Source of the DNA: Desulfitobacterium dichloroeliminans LMG P-21439
GTDB taxonomy: Bacteria > Bacillota > Desulfitobacteriia > Desulfitobacteriales > Desulfitobacteriaceae
Direction: 5' to 3'
Assembly (NCBI RefSeq): GCF_000243135.2
Contig: NC_019903.1
Span: 658,001-722,000, forward strand
Length of the DNA: 64,000 bases
Shown here: positions 52,242-62,600 of the stretch, in pieces
Layout of the letters: every line of letters begins with the position of its first letter
How positions within the stretch are numbered: position 1 is the first letter of the stretch
Position numbers and translations under genes: made by a program
Notes under the pieces: model-generated
The model's input: the letters and a program-made list of their open reading frames with translations, nothing else
Databases searched by the model: none
What the model was told of the DNA's origin: nothing

Positions 52242-53447
52242 ATGTATAAGTTATATTGTCGAACCTTTCAAAGGGTGTTGAAGCTTGGTACCTATTTTAT
52301 CCCTTGGCGCACCCCTAAGTTGCTTGAGGGGGAAAAAAGCCTAGGCCAACTCCCCAGGCTTATTAAATATCAAGGCATCAATAATGTACTCATCGTAACT
52401 GACAAAGGAATTTCTTCCTTAGGATTAATGAATAGCCTACTTAAGGGATTAGAAGATGTAGATATCAAGTATAGTGTGTATGATGAAATCGTTCCTAATC
52501 CGACCATCGATAATATCGAAGAAGCCCTAAAACTGTACCATAACAACAAATGCAAGGGGATTATTGCCTTTGGAGGTGGGTCTCCAATGGATTGTGCAAA
52601 GGGAGTGGGAGCGCGTATTGCTCGTCCCCATAAGAAGATTCCCCAAATGAAAGGGCTATTCAAGGTCTTAAAAAAGATCCCGCCTTTGTTTGCTATTCCA
52701 ACAACAGCTGGGACGGGAAGTGAAGCAACCATTGCAGCAGTAATCACTAATCAGGAAACACACGAGAAGTATGCAATTAATGATTTGGTGCTTATCCCTA
52801 AATACGCTGTATTAGACCCCGCGCTTACCGTAGGTTTGCCACCTCATATTACGTCTACGACAGGCCTAGATGCTCTTACTCATGCAGTAGAATCCTATAT
52901 CGGCAGAAGTAACACCAGAGAAACTAAAGAGTTAAGTAGAAAAGCAGTAAACCTGATTTTCGATAATCTATTTGAGGCCTATTCAAACGGGACAAATCTT
53001 GTGGCCCGTGAAAATATGCAGAAGGCATCCTTTTATGCTGGGATTGCGTTTACCCGGGCTTATGTTGGATATGTTCATGCCTTGGCCCATCCCTTAGGCG
53101 GATTTTATGGAACACCTCATGGTCTGGCTAATGCGGTGATTCTACCCTATGTGCTTGAATACTACGGGGAGCCAGCCCATAAACCTTTAGCAGAACTGGC
53201 CGATTTAATCGGAATTTCTGAAAAGACGGATACTGCAGAGGAAAAGGCTTTGAAATTTATTGATGCGATTAAGAAGCTTAACCAAAGCATGGAGATACCT
53301 GAAACAATCTGCGGAATTATGGAGAAGGATATCCCAACGATGAGTGATCGGGCCTTTAAGGAGGCCAATCCACTTTATCCAGTACCGAGGATTCTATCGA
53401 GAGAAGACTTGATCAAGCTTTATGACCTAATAAGAGTAAAGAGATAG
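52242..53447 (+). CDS. Iron-containing alcohol dehydrogenase
   Basis: 401 residues of group III Fe-ADH. NAD-binding GIIAFGGGSPMDCAKGV at about 105 and IPTTAGTGSEAT at about 150; metal-ligand segments LDALTHAVESYI and HALAHPLGGFYGTPHGLANAVILP (the iron histidines). It reduces aldehydes to alcohols, or the reverse, with NAD(P)H. It precedes an aldehyde dehydrogenase by 46 bases and the two are probably one unit for aldehyde turnover. Cytoplasmic. Confidence 0.92.
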   Translation: MYKLYCRTFQRVLKLGTYFIPWRTPKLLEGEKSLGQLPRLIKYQGINNVLIVTDKGISSLGLMNSLLKGLEDVDIKYSVYDEIVPNPTIDNIEEALKLYHNNKCKGIIAFGGGSPMDCAKGVGARIARPHKKIPQMKGLFKVLKKIPPLFAIPTTAGTGSEATIAAVITNQETHEKYAINDLVLIPKYAVLDPALTVGLPPHITSTTGLDALTHAVESYIGRSNTRETKELSRKAVNLIFDNLFEAYSNGTNLVARENMQKASFYAGIAFTRAYVGYVHALAHPLGGFYGTPHGLANAVILPYVLEYYGEPAHKPLAELADLIGISEKTDTAEEKALKFIDAIKKLNQSMEIPETICGIMEKDIPTMSDRAFKEANPLYPVPRILSREDLIKLYDLIRVKR

Positions 53448-53493
53448 ATAAAGAGTTAAAAAAGCTAAAGAAGTTCCGTGGAAGGTGTGCGTT

Positions 53494-54864
53494 ATGAGTG
53501 ATTTCAAAGAAATGATCCTTCAGCAAAGAAGATACTTTGAAGAGGGTGAAACCAAAGATCTGAATTTTCGTATGGAGAAGCTCAAGACCTTAAGAAAGGT
53601 CATTATTGATAATGAAGAAGAAATCAGGGAGGCTTTGCGTAAAGACTTAAACAAGACGCCCTTTGAGGCCTATGCTACAGAAATAGGGATTGTTTTAGAA
53701 GAATTGAGTTACACATTCAAGCATCTACCGAAATGGGTGAAAAGGAAAAGGGTAAGAACACCGATAACCCAATTCCTAGCCACAAGCTTCACCTATCCCG
53801 AACCCCATGGAATAACCCTGATTATGTCTCCCTGGAACTATCCCTTCCAGCTTGCGATGGCACCCTTGATTGGCGCCATCGCTGCAGGCAATTGCTCGGT
53901 TATTAAACCCTCTGAGTATTCCTTCAATACCTCTGTAGTAATCGAGAAGCTCATAAAAGAGAATTTCAAAGAGGAATTTATTACGGTAGTACGCGGTGGG
54001 AGAGAAGCTAATAAAACCTTGTTGGATGAAAAATTTGATCATATCTTCTTTACAGGAAGTGTAGCGGTTGGTAAGACAGTCATGGAAGCAGCCTCCAAAC
54101 ACCTTACCCCTGTAACTCTGGAGTTGGGTGGTAAAAGCCCTTGCATTGTGGATGAAACTGCAAATATAGACTTGGCGGCCAAGCGAATCATTTGGGGAAA
54201 GCTCTTGAATTCAGGGCAAACATGCGTAGCTCCGGATTATCTCCTAGTTCACAGTAGTATCAAGAGCAAGCTTATTGATAAAATGAAAGAATACGTGGTT
54301 GAGTTTTACGGGGAAAATCCCAGTAAAAATGAAGACTATCCAAAGATAATTAATGAAAAGCATTTTAAGCGATTGCAAAGCCTTATCCTAGGTGAAGAAA
54401 TTGTCTTCGGGGGACAATTTAATGAAGAAACCCGTCAAATCTCCCCAACCATTGTTCATAATGTAACCTGGGACAGTCCAGTCATGGTGGAAGAGATTTT
54501 TGGACCCATTTTGCCGGTGCTGGAATTTGAGCACTTAAGCGAGGTTATTTCTCAAATCAATAAACATCCCAAACCCTTGGCACTCTACTTCTTTACTACT
54601 ATAAAGGAAAGAGAAGAACAGATCCTTAGGGATATCTCGTTTGGTGGAGGATGTATCAACGATACCATTGTGCACTTAGCGACTTCCTATATGCCCTTCG
54701 GTGGGGTTGGTGAAAGTGGAATGGGAGGATATCATGGTAAGGCGAGTTTTGATACCTTTTCACATCAAAAAAGTATTATGAAAAGATCTAATTTGTTGGA
54801 TATTCCTTTCAGGTATCCACCCTTTAAAAATAAGTTAAGCTTAGTAAAAAAGGTTATGAGATAG
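53494..54864 (+). CDS. Aldehyde dehydrogenase (class 3 fatty-aldehyde type)
   Basis: 456 residues. The catalytic cysteine lies in NSGQTCVAPDYLL and the general-base glutamate in VTLELGGKSPCIVD; MSPWNYPFQLAMAPLIGAIAAGNCSVIKPSE, FFTGSVAVGKTVMEAA and PVMVEEIFGPILPV are also conserved. The 450-460 length and LNKTPFEAYATEIGIV start fit the class 3/AldH-type group. Oxidises medium or long aldehydes with NAD(P)+. Hydrophobic residues at the C-terminus (LSLVKKVMR) may give membrane contact. ATG 53494 has GGAAGG upstream. Partner of the preceding alcohol dehydrogenase. Confidence 0.9.
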   Translation: MSDFKEMILQQRRYFEEGETKDLNFRMEKLKTLRKVIIDNEEEIREALRKDLNKTPFEAYATEIGIVLEELSYTFKHLPKWVKRKRVRTPITQFLATSFTYPEPHGITLIMSPWNYPFQLAMAPLIGAIAAGNCSVIKPSEYSFNTSVVIEKLIKENFKEEFITVVRGGREANKTLLDEKFDHIFFTGSVAVGKTVMEAASKHLTPVTLELGGKSPCIVDETANIDLAAKRIIWGKLLNSGQTCVAPDYLLVHSSIKSKLIDKMKEYVVEFYGENPSKNEDYPKIINEKHFKRLQSLILGEEIVFGGQFNEETRQISPTIVHNVTWDSPVMVEEIFGPILPVLEFEHLSEVISQINKHPKPLALYFFTTIKEREEQILRDISFGGGCINDTIVHLATSYMPFGGVGESGMGGYHGKASFDTFSHQKSIMKRSNLLDIPFRYPPFKNKLSLVKKVMR

Positions 54865-54876
54865 GTTGAGTCGATA

Positions 54877-55011
54877 AATATTGTATACATTGCTAATAAC
54901 TGTTGAAAACAACCCTCGTACTATGTTATTTTTAAGGCATAAATTCTCATAGAGAAGAGCAAAGGCGCTCAAATGGACTGTACAAATGTACGTCCTTTTG
55001 GGCGCCTTTTT
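54877..55011 (+). promoter_or_regulatory. Leader of glutamine synthetase: ANTAR-type antiterminator and terminator
   Basis: Elements in order: AAATATTGTATACATTG (54877-54892), a TTGAAA promoter-like box (54903), hairpin GAGC-AAAGGC-GCTC (54957-54970, a hexaloop with A in position 1 and G in position 4), and an overlapping terminator AAAGGCGCTC...GGGCGCCTTTTT (54961-55011). The two structures share the bases AAAGGCGCTC and so exclude each other. The same set occurs before glutamate synthase. ANTAR-domain proteins are known to bind such A-x-x-G hexaloops and prevent termination, often at nitrogen genes. A first (P1) hairpin is not clearly seen. Confidence 0.65.
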
Positions 55012-55039
55012 GTGTGTTGCAAAGGAAAGGGGAACGAAA

Positions 55040-57127
55040 ATGAAAATCTTCGGAACAAATGTCTTCAATGATAGCGTTATGCGGGAGAGACTTCCAAAAA
55101 ACATTTACAAATCCATCAGAAGCACCATCGATAATGGGCTGCCATTAGATCCTGGGGTGGCGGAGGTGGTGGCCAGTGCGATGAAGGATTGGGCGATTGA
55201 AAGGGGAGCAACTCACTATACCCATTGGTTCCAGCCCTTAACGGGTCTGACTGCCGAAAAACATGATTCCTTTATTTCTCCCACTGATGATGGCCGGGTT
55301 ATCATGGAGTTTTCCGGCAAGGAATTAGTTAAAGGAGAACCCGATGCCTCCTCGTTCCCCAATGGCGGAATTCGTTCGACCTTTGAAGCCCGGGGCTATA
55401 CCGCTTGGGATTGCACCTCACCGGCTTTCTTAAGGGAAGAGGGGAGCAATGTGGTGCTCTGTATTCCTACTGCGTTTTGTGCTTATACCGGTGAAGCCTT
55501 AGATAACAAAACCCCTTTGCTACGTTCCATGGAAGCTTTATCGAAGCAAGCCCTCCGCATGCTCAAACTTTTCGGAGATGAAGAGACCAGTCGCGTGGTC
55601 AGCACCGTGGGACCCGAGCAGGAATACTTCCTCGTGGATAGAGCTCATTATGAAAAGAGGATGGACTTGGTCTTGACCGGGCGAACCCTTTTTGGGGCAA
55701 AGCCTCCTAAGGGTCAAGAAATGGAGGATCAATACTTTGGCAGTATCAATGAGCGAGTATCGGCCTTCATGCATGATGTGAATCGGGAAGCGTGGAAACT
55801 GGGTATTTCGGCTAAAACTCAACACAAGGAAGTGGCGCCCGGTCAATACGAGATTGCTCCCGTCTTCAGCCTGACTAATATTGCTACCGATCATAACCAA
55901 CTCATTATGGATGTGTTTAAAAAAGTTGCCAACCGCCATGGCTTGGTTTGTCTCCTCCATGAAAAACCCTTTGCCGGGGTGAATGGCTCAGGTAAGCATA
56001 ACAACTGGGCCTTGGCAACCAGTGGCGGTAAGAATCTCTTAGATCCCGGTAAAACACCTCACGAGAATGCTCAATTCTTGACTTTCCTTTGCGCCGTGTT
56101 GAAAGCCGTTGATGAGCATGCTGAATTGCTCCGGGCCTCGGCAGCTAACCCCGGCAATGACCATCGTTTGGGCGCTAATGAAGCACCTCCAGCCATCATC
56201 TCGGTTTTTTTGGGGGATCAACTGAGCGATATCTTAGCCCAATTACAGAATGGCGGGGTAACCCACTCAATAGCTGAAAGCCGCATGAATATTGGGGTTA
56301 ACACCTTACCCTTGCTGAGAAAGGATTCCACGGATCGGAACCGGACCTCTCCCTTTGCCTTCACCGGCAATAAGTTCGAATTCCGCATGGTGCCATCTTC
56401 ACTATCCATCGCCGGACCGAATATCGTTTTGAATTCCATAGTCGCTGAAGCCCTTTGCCAAATGGCCGATCGTTTAGAAGAGGCAGAGGATTTTCAGGGA
56501 GAACTAAAAAAACTGCTCAAGGAAATTGCCCTTCAGCATTCACGAATTGTCTTCGACGGAAATAATTACTCTGAAGAATGGGTGGCGGAAGCGGCTCGCC
56601 GAGGCTTATCCAATATCAGCTCGACCGTGGATGCTATTCCGGCTTGGGTCACGGCAAAAGCAGTAGCGCTCTTTGCCAAGCACGGGGTTCTCAGTCCAAC
56701 AGAACTGCACTCCCGTTATGAAATCCTGCTTGAGCATTACAGTAAAACCATTAATATTGAGGCGCAAACCATGCTCTATATGAGCAAACGCCAAATTATC
56801 CCCGCAGGGCTGAAAATGTTGCAAAGCCTAGCTAGCGGAATTTCTGCAGTGAAAGCAGTCTCCAGTGTCCCGGTAACGGTGCAAGAAGGGTTGTTAATTC
56901 AGGTCTCGGATCGGATGGTTAATTTGGATAGGAGTTTAAAAGCTCTCGAGATCAAGACGAAGGAAGCGCAAGTCATTGGTGAGGTGTTTGAACGAGGGGT
57001 ATTCTATCGGGATCACGTCTTCACAGCCATGGCCAACCTCCGTATGGCTGCCGATCAGCTGGAGGAGTTGGTGGATCAAGAGTATTGGCCTTTGCCCAGC
57101 TATGCGGAGATGTTGTTTAGGCTGTAA
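55040..57127 (+). CDS. glnN: Glutamine synthetase, type III
   Basis: 695 residues, the long GSIII form. [18 protein letters not shown] near the start, [31 protein letters not shown] (metal glutamate), [13 protein letters not shown]-type [30 protein letters not shown] and [21 protein letters not shown] are all family signatures. It forms glutamine from glutamate, ammonia and ATP in the cytoplasm. ATG 55040 follows AAAGGGGAACG. Its leader carries an ANTAR-type hairpin/terminator pair shared with glutamate synthase, so nitrogen control by transcript antitermination is expected. Terminator downstream. Confidence 0.95.
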   Translation: MKIFGTNVFNDSVMRERLPKNIYKSIRSTIDNGLPLDPGVAEVVASAMKDWAIERGATHYTHWFQPLTGLTAEKHDSFISPTDDGRVIMEFSGKELVKGEPDASSFPNGGIRSTFEARGYTAWDCTSPAFLREEGSNVVLCIPTAFCAYTGEALDNKTPLLRSMEALSKQALRMLKLFGDEETSRVVSTVGPEQEYFLVDRAHYEKRMDLVLTGRTLFGAKPPKGQEMEDQYFGSINERVSAFMHDVNREAWKLGISAKTQHKEVAPGQYEIAPVFSLTNIATDHNQLIMDVFKKVANRHGLVCLLHEKPFAGVNGSGKHNNWALATSGGKNLLDPGKTPHENAQFLTFLCAVLKAVDEHAELLRASAANPGNDHRLGANEAPPAIISVFLGDQLSDILAQLQNGGVTHSIAESRMNIGVNTLPLLRKDSTDRNRTSPFAFTGNKFEFRMVPSSLSIAGPNIVLNSIVAEALCQMADRLEEAEDFQGELKKLLKEIALQHSRIVFDGNNYSEEWVAEAARRGLSNISSTVDAIPAWVTAKAVALFAKHGVLSPTELHSRYEILLEHYSKTINIEAQTMLYMSKRQIIPAGLKMLQSLASGISAVKAVSSVPVTVQEGLLIQVSDRMVNLDRSLKALEIKTKEAQVIGEVFERGVFYRDHVFTAMANLRMAADQLEELVDQEYWPLPSYAEMLFRL

Positions 57128-57147
57128 GACTTCCTATAGCTAGATAA

Positions 57148-57175
57148 ACAAAACCCACTATACGGTGGGTTTTGT
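57148..57175 (+). terminator. Terminator of glutamine synthetase
   Basis: ACAAAACCCAC/GTGGGTTTTGT perfect stem with a TATACG loop. Confidence 0.75.
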
Positions 57176-57326
57176 TTCATTTTTAGAAAGTATAATTTCG
57201 TTGCCTAATGAAGATTCTCTCCTTAGAATTTAAGCCAGTACATGGTATAATTTAAATCTATAGTTGTTGTTACATACTAAGTACATCATAAAGATTTAGA
57301 GATGAATAATAATGAGGAGGCAGAAG

Positions 57327-58466
57327 ATGGATTTATGGCACCTCGTCCAAAATCAGTGGGAATCGATAATTTATGGCGCCAGTATTAAGAGAATGGGTAT
57401 AGCACTATTGATCCTGCTTCTGGCACTTTTGCTGAGAAAAATATTTTCTAAAGTGATCATTGTCTTTCTGCGAAAACTCACCCAAAGGACTAAAGGTACT
57501 CTTGATGATGCTATCGTGGAAGCTTTGGAAAAGCCGGTTCAGCTTGCTTTTATCATTATTGGCTTACAGATTGCTACACAAGTATTGATCCTCCCCCCAG
57601 AGATCGGTGCATTTGCCTACAGAGTGATTCGGTCTTTAGTTTTATATACTTTGTTTTGGTCGGCTTACCGAGCGGCTGATGTCTTTTCAGCTTTATTTGA
57701 AAGACGAGTCTTTCTCACTGCCGATAAATTTGACGATATGCTCGTTTCCTTTTTGAGCAAAGGGGCTAAAGCCGTCATTATTGTCTTAGGCTCGATCACC
57801 ATTGCCCAAGTCTGGTTTACGGAGATTGCCGGTGTTTTGACAGGTTTAGGACTGGGAGGTCTGGCGTTCGCTCTTGCTGCTCAGGATACCGCTAAAAACC
57901 TATTTGGTAGTGTGACCATTATGCTGGATCGCCCCTTCAACATTGGAGACTGGGTTCAAACCCCCAGTGTTGAGGGTACTATAGAAGAGATTGGCTTTCG
58001 AAGCACCAAGGTCAGAACCTTTGCCCAAGCCGTGGTGACCGTCCCTAATTCTGTTATGAGCAATGAGGCTATTACCAATTGGTCGAGGATGGGGAAGCGG
58101 AGAATCAATTTTCAATTGGGTGTGAGTTACCAGACAACCGCTGGGCAGCTCCAGGAATGCGTGAAATCCTTGCGTAACATTCTCGAAGATCATCCGGAAG
58201 TTCACCCCGAGACCATTCTGGTTTATTTTGAACGATTCGGTGATAACTCTTTGGATATTTTTGTCTACTTTTTTACCAACACAACTAATTGGCAGAAATT
58301 CCTTGAGGTTCAGGAGGATGTTAACTTTAAGATTATGTCCCTACTGGAGGAGCTAGGTATATCTGTTGCTTTTCCTTCGCGAAGTGTTTATATCGAAACT
58401 GCCAAAGGGGAAGTACCGAAAGAAGTGGGAAAAATTGAGTTTAAAGGGCAAGACAATTCGGATTGA
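57327..58466 (+). CDS. MscS-family mechanosensitive channel
   Basis: 379 residues. Two or three N-terminal helices (about 20-38, 72-92, 100-118), a pore helix region with GVLTGLGLGGLAFALAAQDTAKNLFGSVTIMLDRPFNIGDWV (the glycine/alanine-rich TM3 and the beta-domain start) and a C-terminal MscS domain to about 365. The channel opens under membrane tension to release solutes on osmotic downshock. ATG 57327 follows GAGGAGG by 6 bases. Monocistronic or with the VOC gene, 55 bases downstream. Confidence 0.92.
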   Translation: MDLWHLVQNQWESIIYGASIKRMGIALLILLLALLLRKIFSKVIIVFLRKLTQRTKGTLDDAIVEALEKPVQLAFIIIGLQIATQVLILPPEIGAFAYRVIRSLVLYTLFWSAYRAADVFSALFERRVFLTADKFDDMLVSFLSKGAKAVIIVLGSITIAQVWFTEIAGVLTGLGLGGLAFALAAQDTAKNLFGSVTIMLDRPFNIGDWVQTPSVEGTIEEIGFRSTKVRTFAQAVVTVPNSVMSNEAITNWSRMGKRRINFQLGVSYQTTAGQLQECVKSLRNILEDHPEVHPETILVYFERFGDNSLDIFVYFFTNTTNWQKFLEVQEDVNFKIMSLLEELGISVAFPSRSVYIETAKGEVPKEVGKIEFKGQDNSD

Positions 58467-58521
58467 ACGGGTAAGGAATTATTGAGCACCAGTAAAAATT
58501 AAAAAAACAGGAGGAAGGCCC

Positions 58522-59412
58522 ATGCAAAAGATAATCCCCCATTTATGGTTTGACAAAGAAGCCGTTGAAGCGGCTCAATGGTATGTTAACCTTTTTGAGG
58601 ATTCAGGAATCACTAGTATCACGACAATTCCTGATACTCCGTCGGGCGATTCTGTAACGGTCGATTTTCGGCTTGCTGGAATGAGGTTTTCCGCAATCAG
58701 TGCCGGTCCGTACTTTACCTTGAACCCTTCGATTTCTTTAATGGTAGCTTGCAATGATCCGGAAGAAGTCGACAGGCTCTATGATAATCTATCGGTCGAT
58801 GGAACCGATCTCATGCCTTTGGGTGAGTATCCGTTCAGCAAACGCTATGCTTGGATTCAAGACAAATATGGTCTTAGCTGGCAGCTCATGCTGGTTGAGA
58901 ATAAAGAAGAACATCAGAGAATAAGACTCAATTTGCTATTTGCCGGAGAGGTATGCGGTAAAGCCGAAGAAGCCATTGATTATTATCTTTCCGTTTTTGA
59001 AGGCTCTGCTAAAGGGTTTGTAAACTATTATCAGACAGGGGAGTCCATGGATGAGCGAGCAAAAGTAAATTACGGCGAGTTGAATATCCAAGGAAGACAG
59101 TTTATCGCAATGGACCATGGCTTTGGCGGGGAGTTTACTTTTAATGAAGCCTTTTCTTTGATGATTCTTTGTGATAGCCAAACAGAAATCGATTATTACT
59201 GGGATAAGCTTTCCTTTGTTCCTGAGGCTGAGCAGTGTGGATGGGTTAAAGATCAATTTGGCTTATCCTGGCAGATTGTACCGAGGAATATGAGCGATAC
59301 TCTGTCAAGTGGAACAAAAGAAGAAGTAAAACGGATCACAGAGGCATTTTTGAAAATGAAGAAGCTGGATATAGCTGTTCTTGAAAAGGCAAAGTTAGGG
59401 TTAGATTATTAG
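58522..59412 (+). CDS. PhnB-like VOC/glyoxalase superfamily protein, two domains
   Basis: 296 residues made of two tandem PhnB-type domains: residues 1-130 (IIPHLWFDKEAVEAAQWYVNLFEDSGI, AISAGPYFTLNPSISLMVAC, WIQDKYGLSWQLM) and about 137-260 (LLFAGEVCGKAEEAIDYYLSVF, FIAMDHGFGGEFTFNEAFSLMILC, WVKDQFGLSWQIVP). The internal repeat is clear to the eye. These proteins bind small ligands or metals in the glyoxalase fold; the exact reaction is unknown, and 3-demethylubiquinone methyltransferase annotations of the family are not reliable. AGGAGG upstream of ATG 58522. Confidence 0.8.
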   Translation: MQKIIPHLWFDKEAVEAAQWYVNLFEDSGITSITTIPDTPSGDSVTVDFRLAGMRFSAISAGPYFTLNPSISLMVACNDPEEVDRLYDNLSVDGTDLMPLGEYPFSKRYAWIQDKYGLSWQLMLVENKEEHQRIRLNLLFAGEVCGKAEEAIDYYLSVFEGSAKGFVNYYQTGESMDERAKVNYGELNIQGRQFIAMDHGFGGEFTFNEAFSLMILCDSQTEIDYYWDKLSFVPEAEQCGWVKDQFGLSWQIVPRNMSDTLSSGTKEEVKRITEAFLKMKKLDIAVLEKAKLGLDY

Positions 59413-59437
59413 AAGAGACGAAATTCTTAGTAATCTT

Positions 59438-59574
59438 AAATATTGTATACATTGGCGAAAGCGGTTGTAATCCTAAGCCTTACTATGATAAGTTATGATT
59501 AATCGAAAAACGGAGCAAAGGCGCTCAAAGAGACCTGTACCTAACAAGTGCAAGTCTTTTTGTAGCGCTTTTTC
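59438..59574 (+). promoter_or_regulatory. Leader of glutamate synthase: ANTAR-type antiterminator and terminator
   Basis: Matches the glutamine synthetase leader: AAATATTGTATACATTG (59438-59454), a TTGTAA box (59465), GAGC-AAAGGC-GCTC hairpin (59513-59526), and a terminator using AAAGGCGCTC with TGTAGCGCTTTTTCTTTTT (59517-59574). Sequence between these elements differs between the two copies, so their conservation is selective. Confidence 0.65.
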
Positions 59575-59691
59575 TTTTTCCTTCGCAAGTGGCAATAACC
59601 TACAGTAGTTTAACTATTGCTTTAACAAAAGCTTCAAACCAATAATTTGCCGCTTGATGTTCAAGGAAAATTCCAGAAAAGGGTGAGTAAT

Positions 59692-62600
59692 ATGCAAAAT
59701 TATGGTCTGCCTCAGAAACAAGGTCTTTACGACCCAGCCTTAGAGCATGATGCCTGCGGGATGGGATTTGTGGTCAGCATTAAAGGAGAAAAGTCACATG
59801 GGATCATCGATGAAGCCTTGACCGTTCTGGAAAATTTAAGCCATAGAGGGGCCAGCGGAGCCGATGAAAATACAGGTGATGGCGCTGGGATCCTAGTCCA
59901 GATTCCCCATGATTTCTTCAAACGGGAATGCGGGGTATTGGGGTTTGAACTGCCTCAAAAAGGGGATTACGGGGTAGGAATGATCTTTGCTCATCGCTAT
60001 GAGGATTTCAGAAAAACGCAAATGGCCACTTTTGAAAGCATCGCAGCTGAAGAGGGGCAAAAAATCCTTGGGTGGAGAGAAGTTCCTATCGATAAGACTA
60101 GCATCGGCGAAGGCGCGAAAGCAGTCATGCCGCGATTCATTCAAGTATTCATCGAGAAGAACCCTCAGCTCAGCGATGGGATGGATTTTGAAAGGAAGCT
60201 TTATACCATTCGGAAAAGAGCGGAGAAAGTTATCCTGCCTTTATGCGAAGACAAGGGCGGCACTTTCTATGTAGCCAGTTTGTCCGCTAAGACCATCGTC
60301 TATAAAGGGATGTTGACGGCAGAGCAGCTGCGTCATTTTTATCTGGATCTTTCCGATCTGGATTTTGCTTCGGCTTTGGCTATGGTCCATTCCCGATTTA
60401 GCACAAATACTTTCCCCAGCTGGGAAAGAGCTCACCCGAACCGCTACATTGTCCATAACGGAGAGATCAACACCATCCGCGGCAATGTCAACTGGATGAG
60501 AGCCCGCCAAAAATGCATTGATTCTCCCTTCTTTGAGGATATTGCCAAAGTTTATCCTATTGTGGATGAATCCGGCAGCGATTCTGCGATGTTTGATAAC
60601 AGTCTGGAGTTCTTGCATTTGACCGGAAGAACGCTACCTCACGCGGTAATGATGATGATTCCTGAGCCCTGGGAGAATAACGAGCTCATGCGTCAGGATA
60701 AGAAAGACTTCTATGAATACAACAGCTTCTTAATGGAGCCTTGGGATGGTCCTGCCACTATGGGCTTTACGGACGGGGTACTCATCGGTGGAGTGCTGGA
60801 CCGCAATGGACTACGGCCTTCCCGCTATTATGTCACCAAGGATGATAAGGTCATTTTGGCTTCTGAAGTGGGAGTTATCGATATTAAGCCGGAGAATGTT
60901 CAATACAAAGGTCGATTAGAGCCTGGTAAGATGCTGCTCATTGATACTGAGGCCCAGAGAATTATCTCCGATGAAGAGATCAAAACCAGCGTAGCCCTGA
61001 GGAACCCCTATGGGGAATGGATCGAGAAGCACATCGTTAGATTCAGCGACCAAACGGCAGGTTTTGCAGATATAGCTCATTCTGAGATGGCAAAGGATCG
61101 AGAGGTACAAATTAAGGGGAATGAAGATTTACTAAAACAACAAAAAGCCTTCGGTTATACCTTTGAAGATATTACAAAAACCATCCAACCGATGGCTGTT
61201 GAAGGAGTGGATCCTGTTGGTTCCATGGGCATGGATTCACCTCTGGCCGTCTTATCAGAAAAGCCTCAGATGCTCTATCTGTATTTTAAACAACTCTTTG
61301 CCCAAGTGACAAATCCTCCTATCGATGGCATTCGGGAAGAGATTGTTACCTCCTGCAATTTGCTCTTGGGTAACTCCGGCAACCTTCTAAATCCAGACCG
61401 GGAAGGTACCGCATCGCTCTTCCTTGAGCACCCCATCTTGACCAATGACCAGCTCCATACCATTAAGATGATAAATCATCCCCAGTTTAAAACGGTGACC
61501 TTATCCATGCTTTACCCTGTGACCGGGGGAGCGAAGGCCATGGAGCGAGCCTTGGATCGACTCTTTAGAGAAGCGGATAAAGCCATGAATGAGGGTGCAA
61601 ATATCCTTATCCTCTCGGATCGAGGAGTGAATAAGGAGTATGCAGCGATCTCAGCTCTCTTGGCATCCTCCGGACTGCATCATCACTTGATACGTAGAGA
61701 AATTCGCACCAACCTAGGAATCGTGCTGGAATCCGCAGAGCCTCGGGAAGTGCATCACTTCTGTACCTTAGTGGGCTATGGGGTAACGGCCATCAATCCT
61801 TACCTGGCTTATGAAACCATAGAAGACCTGGCAGCTAAGGGACTGCTCGAAGGGCTGACTGCCAAAGAAGGGGTCAAAAACTTCATCAAAGCCTCAGTCA
61901 AAGGAATGCTCAAAGTGCTGACCAAGATGGGTATCTCCACGATGCACAGTTACCATGGTGCCCAAATCTTTGAAGCCGTGGGCTTGCGCAAAGACGTAAT
62001 TGACAAATACTTCACCTATACCCCTTCCCGCTTAGAAGGAATCGGCCTCGAAGAGATTGCTCAGGAAAACCAGATGCGCCATGAAAGCGCCTACGATGAG
62101 AACTCCCTCAATGCAGATAGTCTAGAAGTGGGTGGTTACTTCCAATGCAAAGAAGATGGAGAAAAGCATCTGTATAACCCAGAAACCATTTACCTGATTC
62201 AGAGGGCCTGCCGAGAAGGAAATTATGCTCTCTTTAAAGAGTTTACCAAGAAGATCAATGAAGAAGAGGTTTATACATTAAGACACCTTTTAGACTTCAA
62301 GTACAATGCAGGCGATACGATCCCCATCGAAGAAGTGGAGTCCGTGGATTCTATCGTCAAACGCTTTAAGACCGGCGCCATGTCCTATGGCTCTATCAGC
62401 AAGGAAGCGCACGAGGCCTTAGCCATTGCCATGAACCGATTAGGCGGCAAGAGCAATACTGGCGAGGGTGGGGAAGACCCGGATCGTTTTAAAGTTTTGC
62501 CTCATGATGCTGGGGACAACCATAATGCCTTTCTGCAGGGGGATAGCAAAAACAGTGCTATTAAACAGGTGGCTTCAGGACGCTTCGGAGTGACCAGCAA

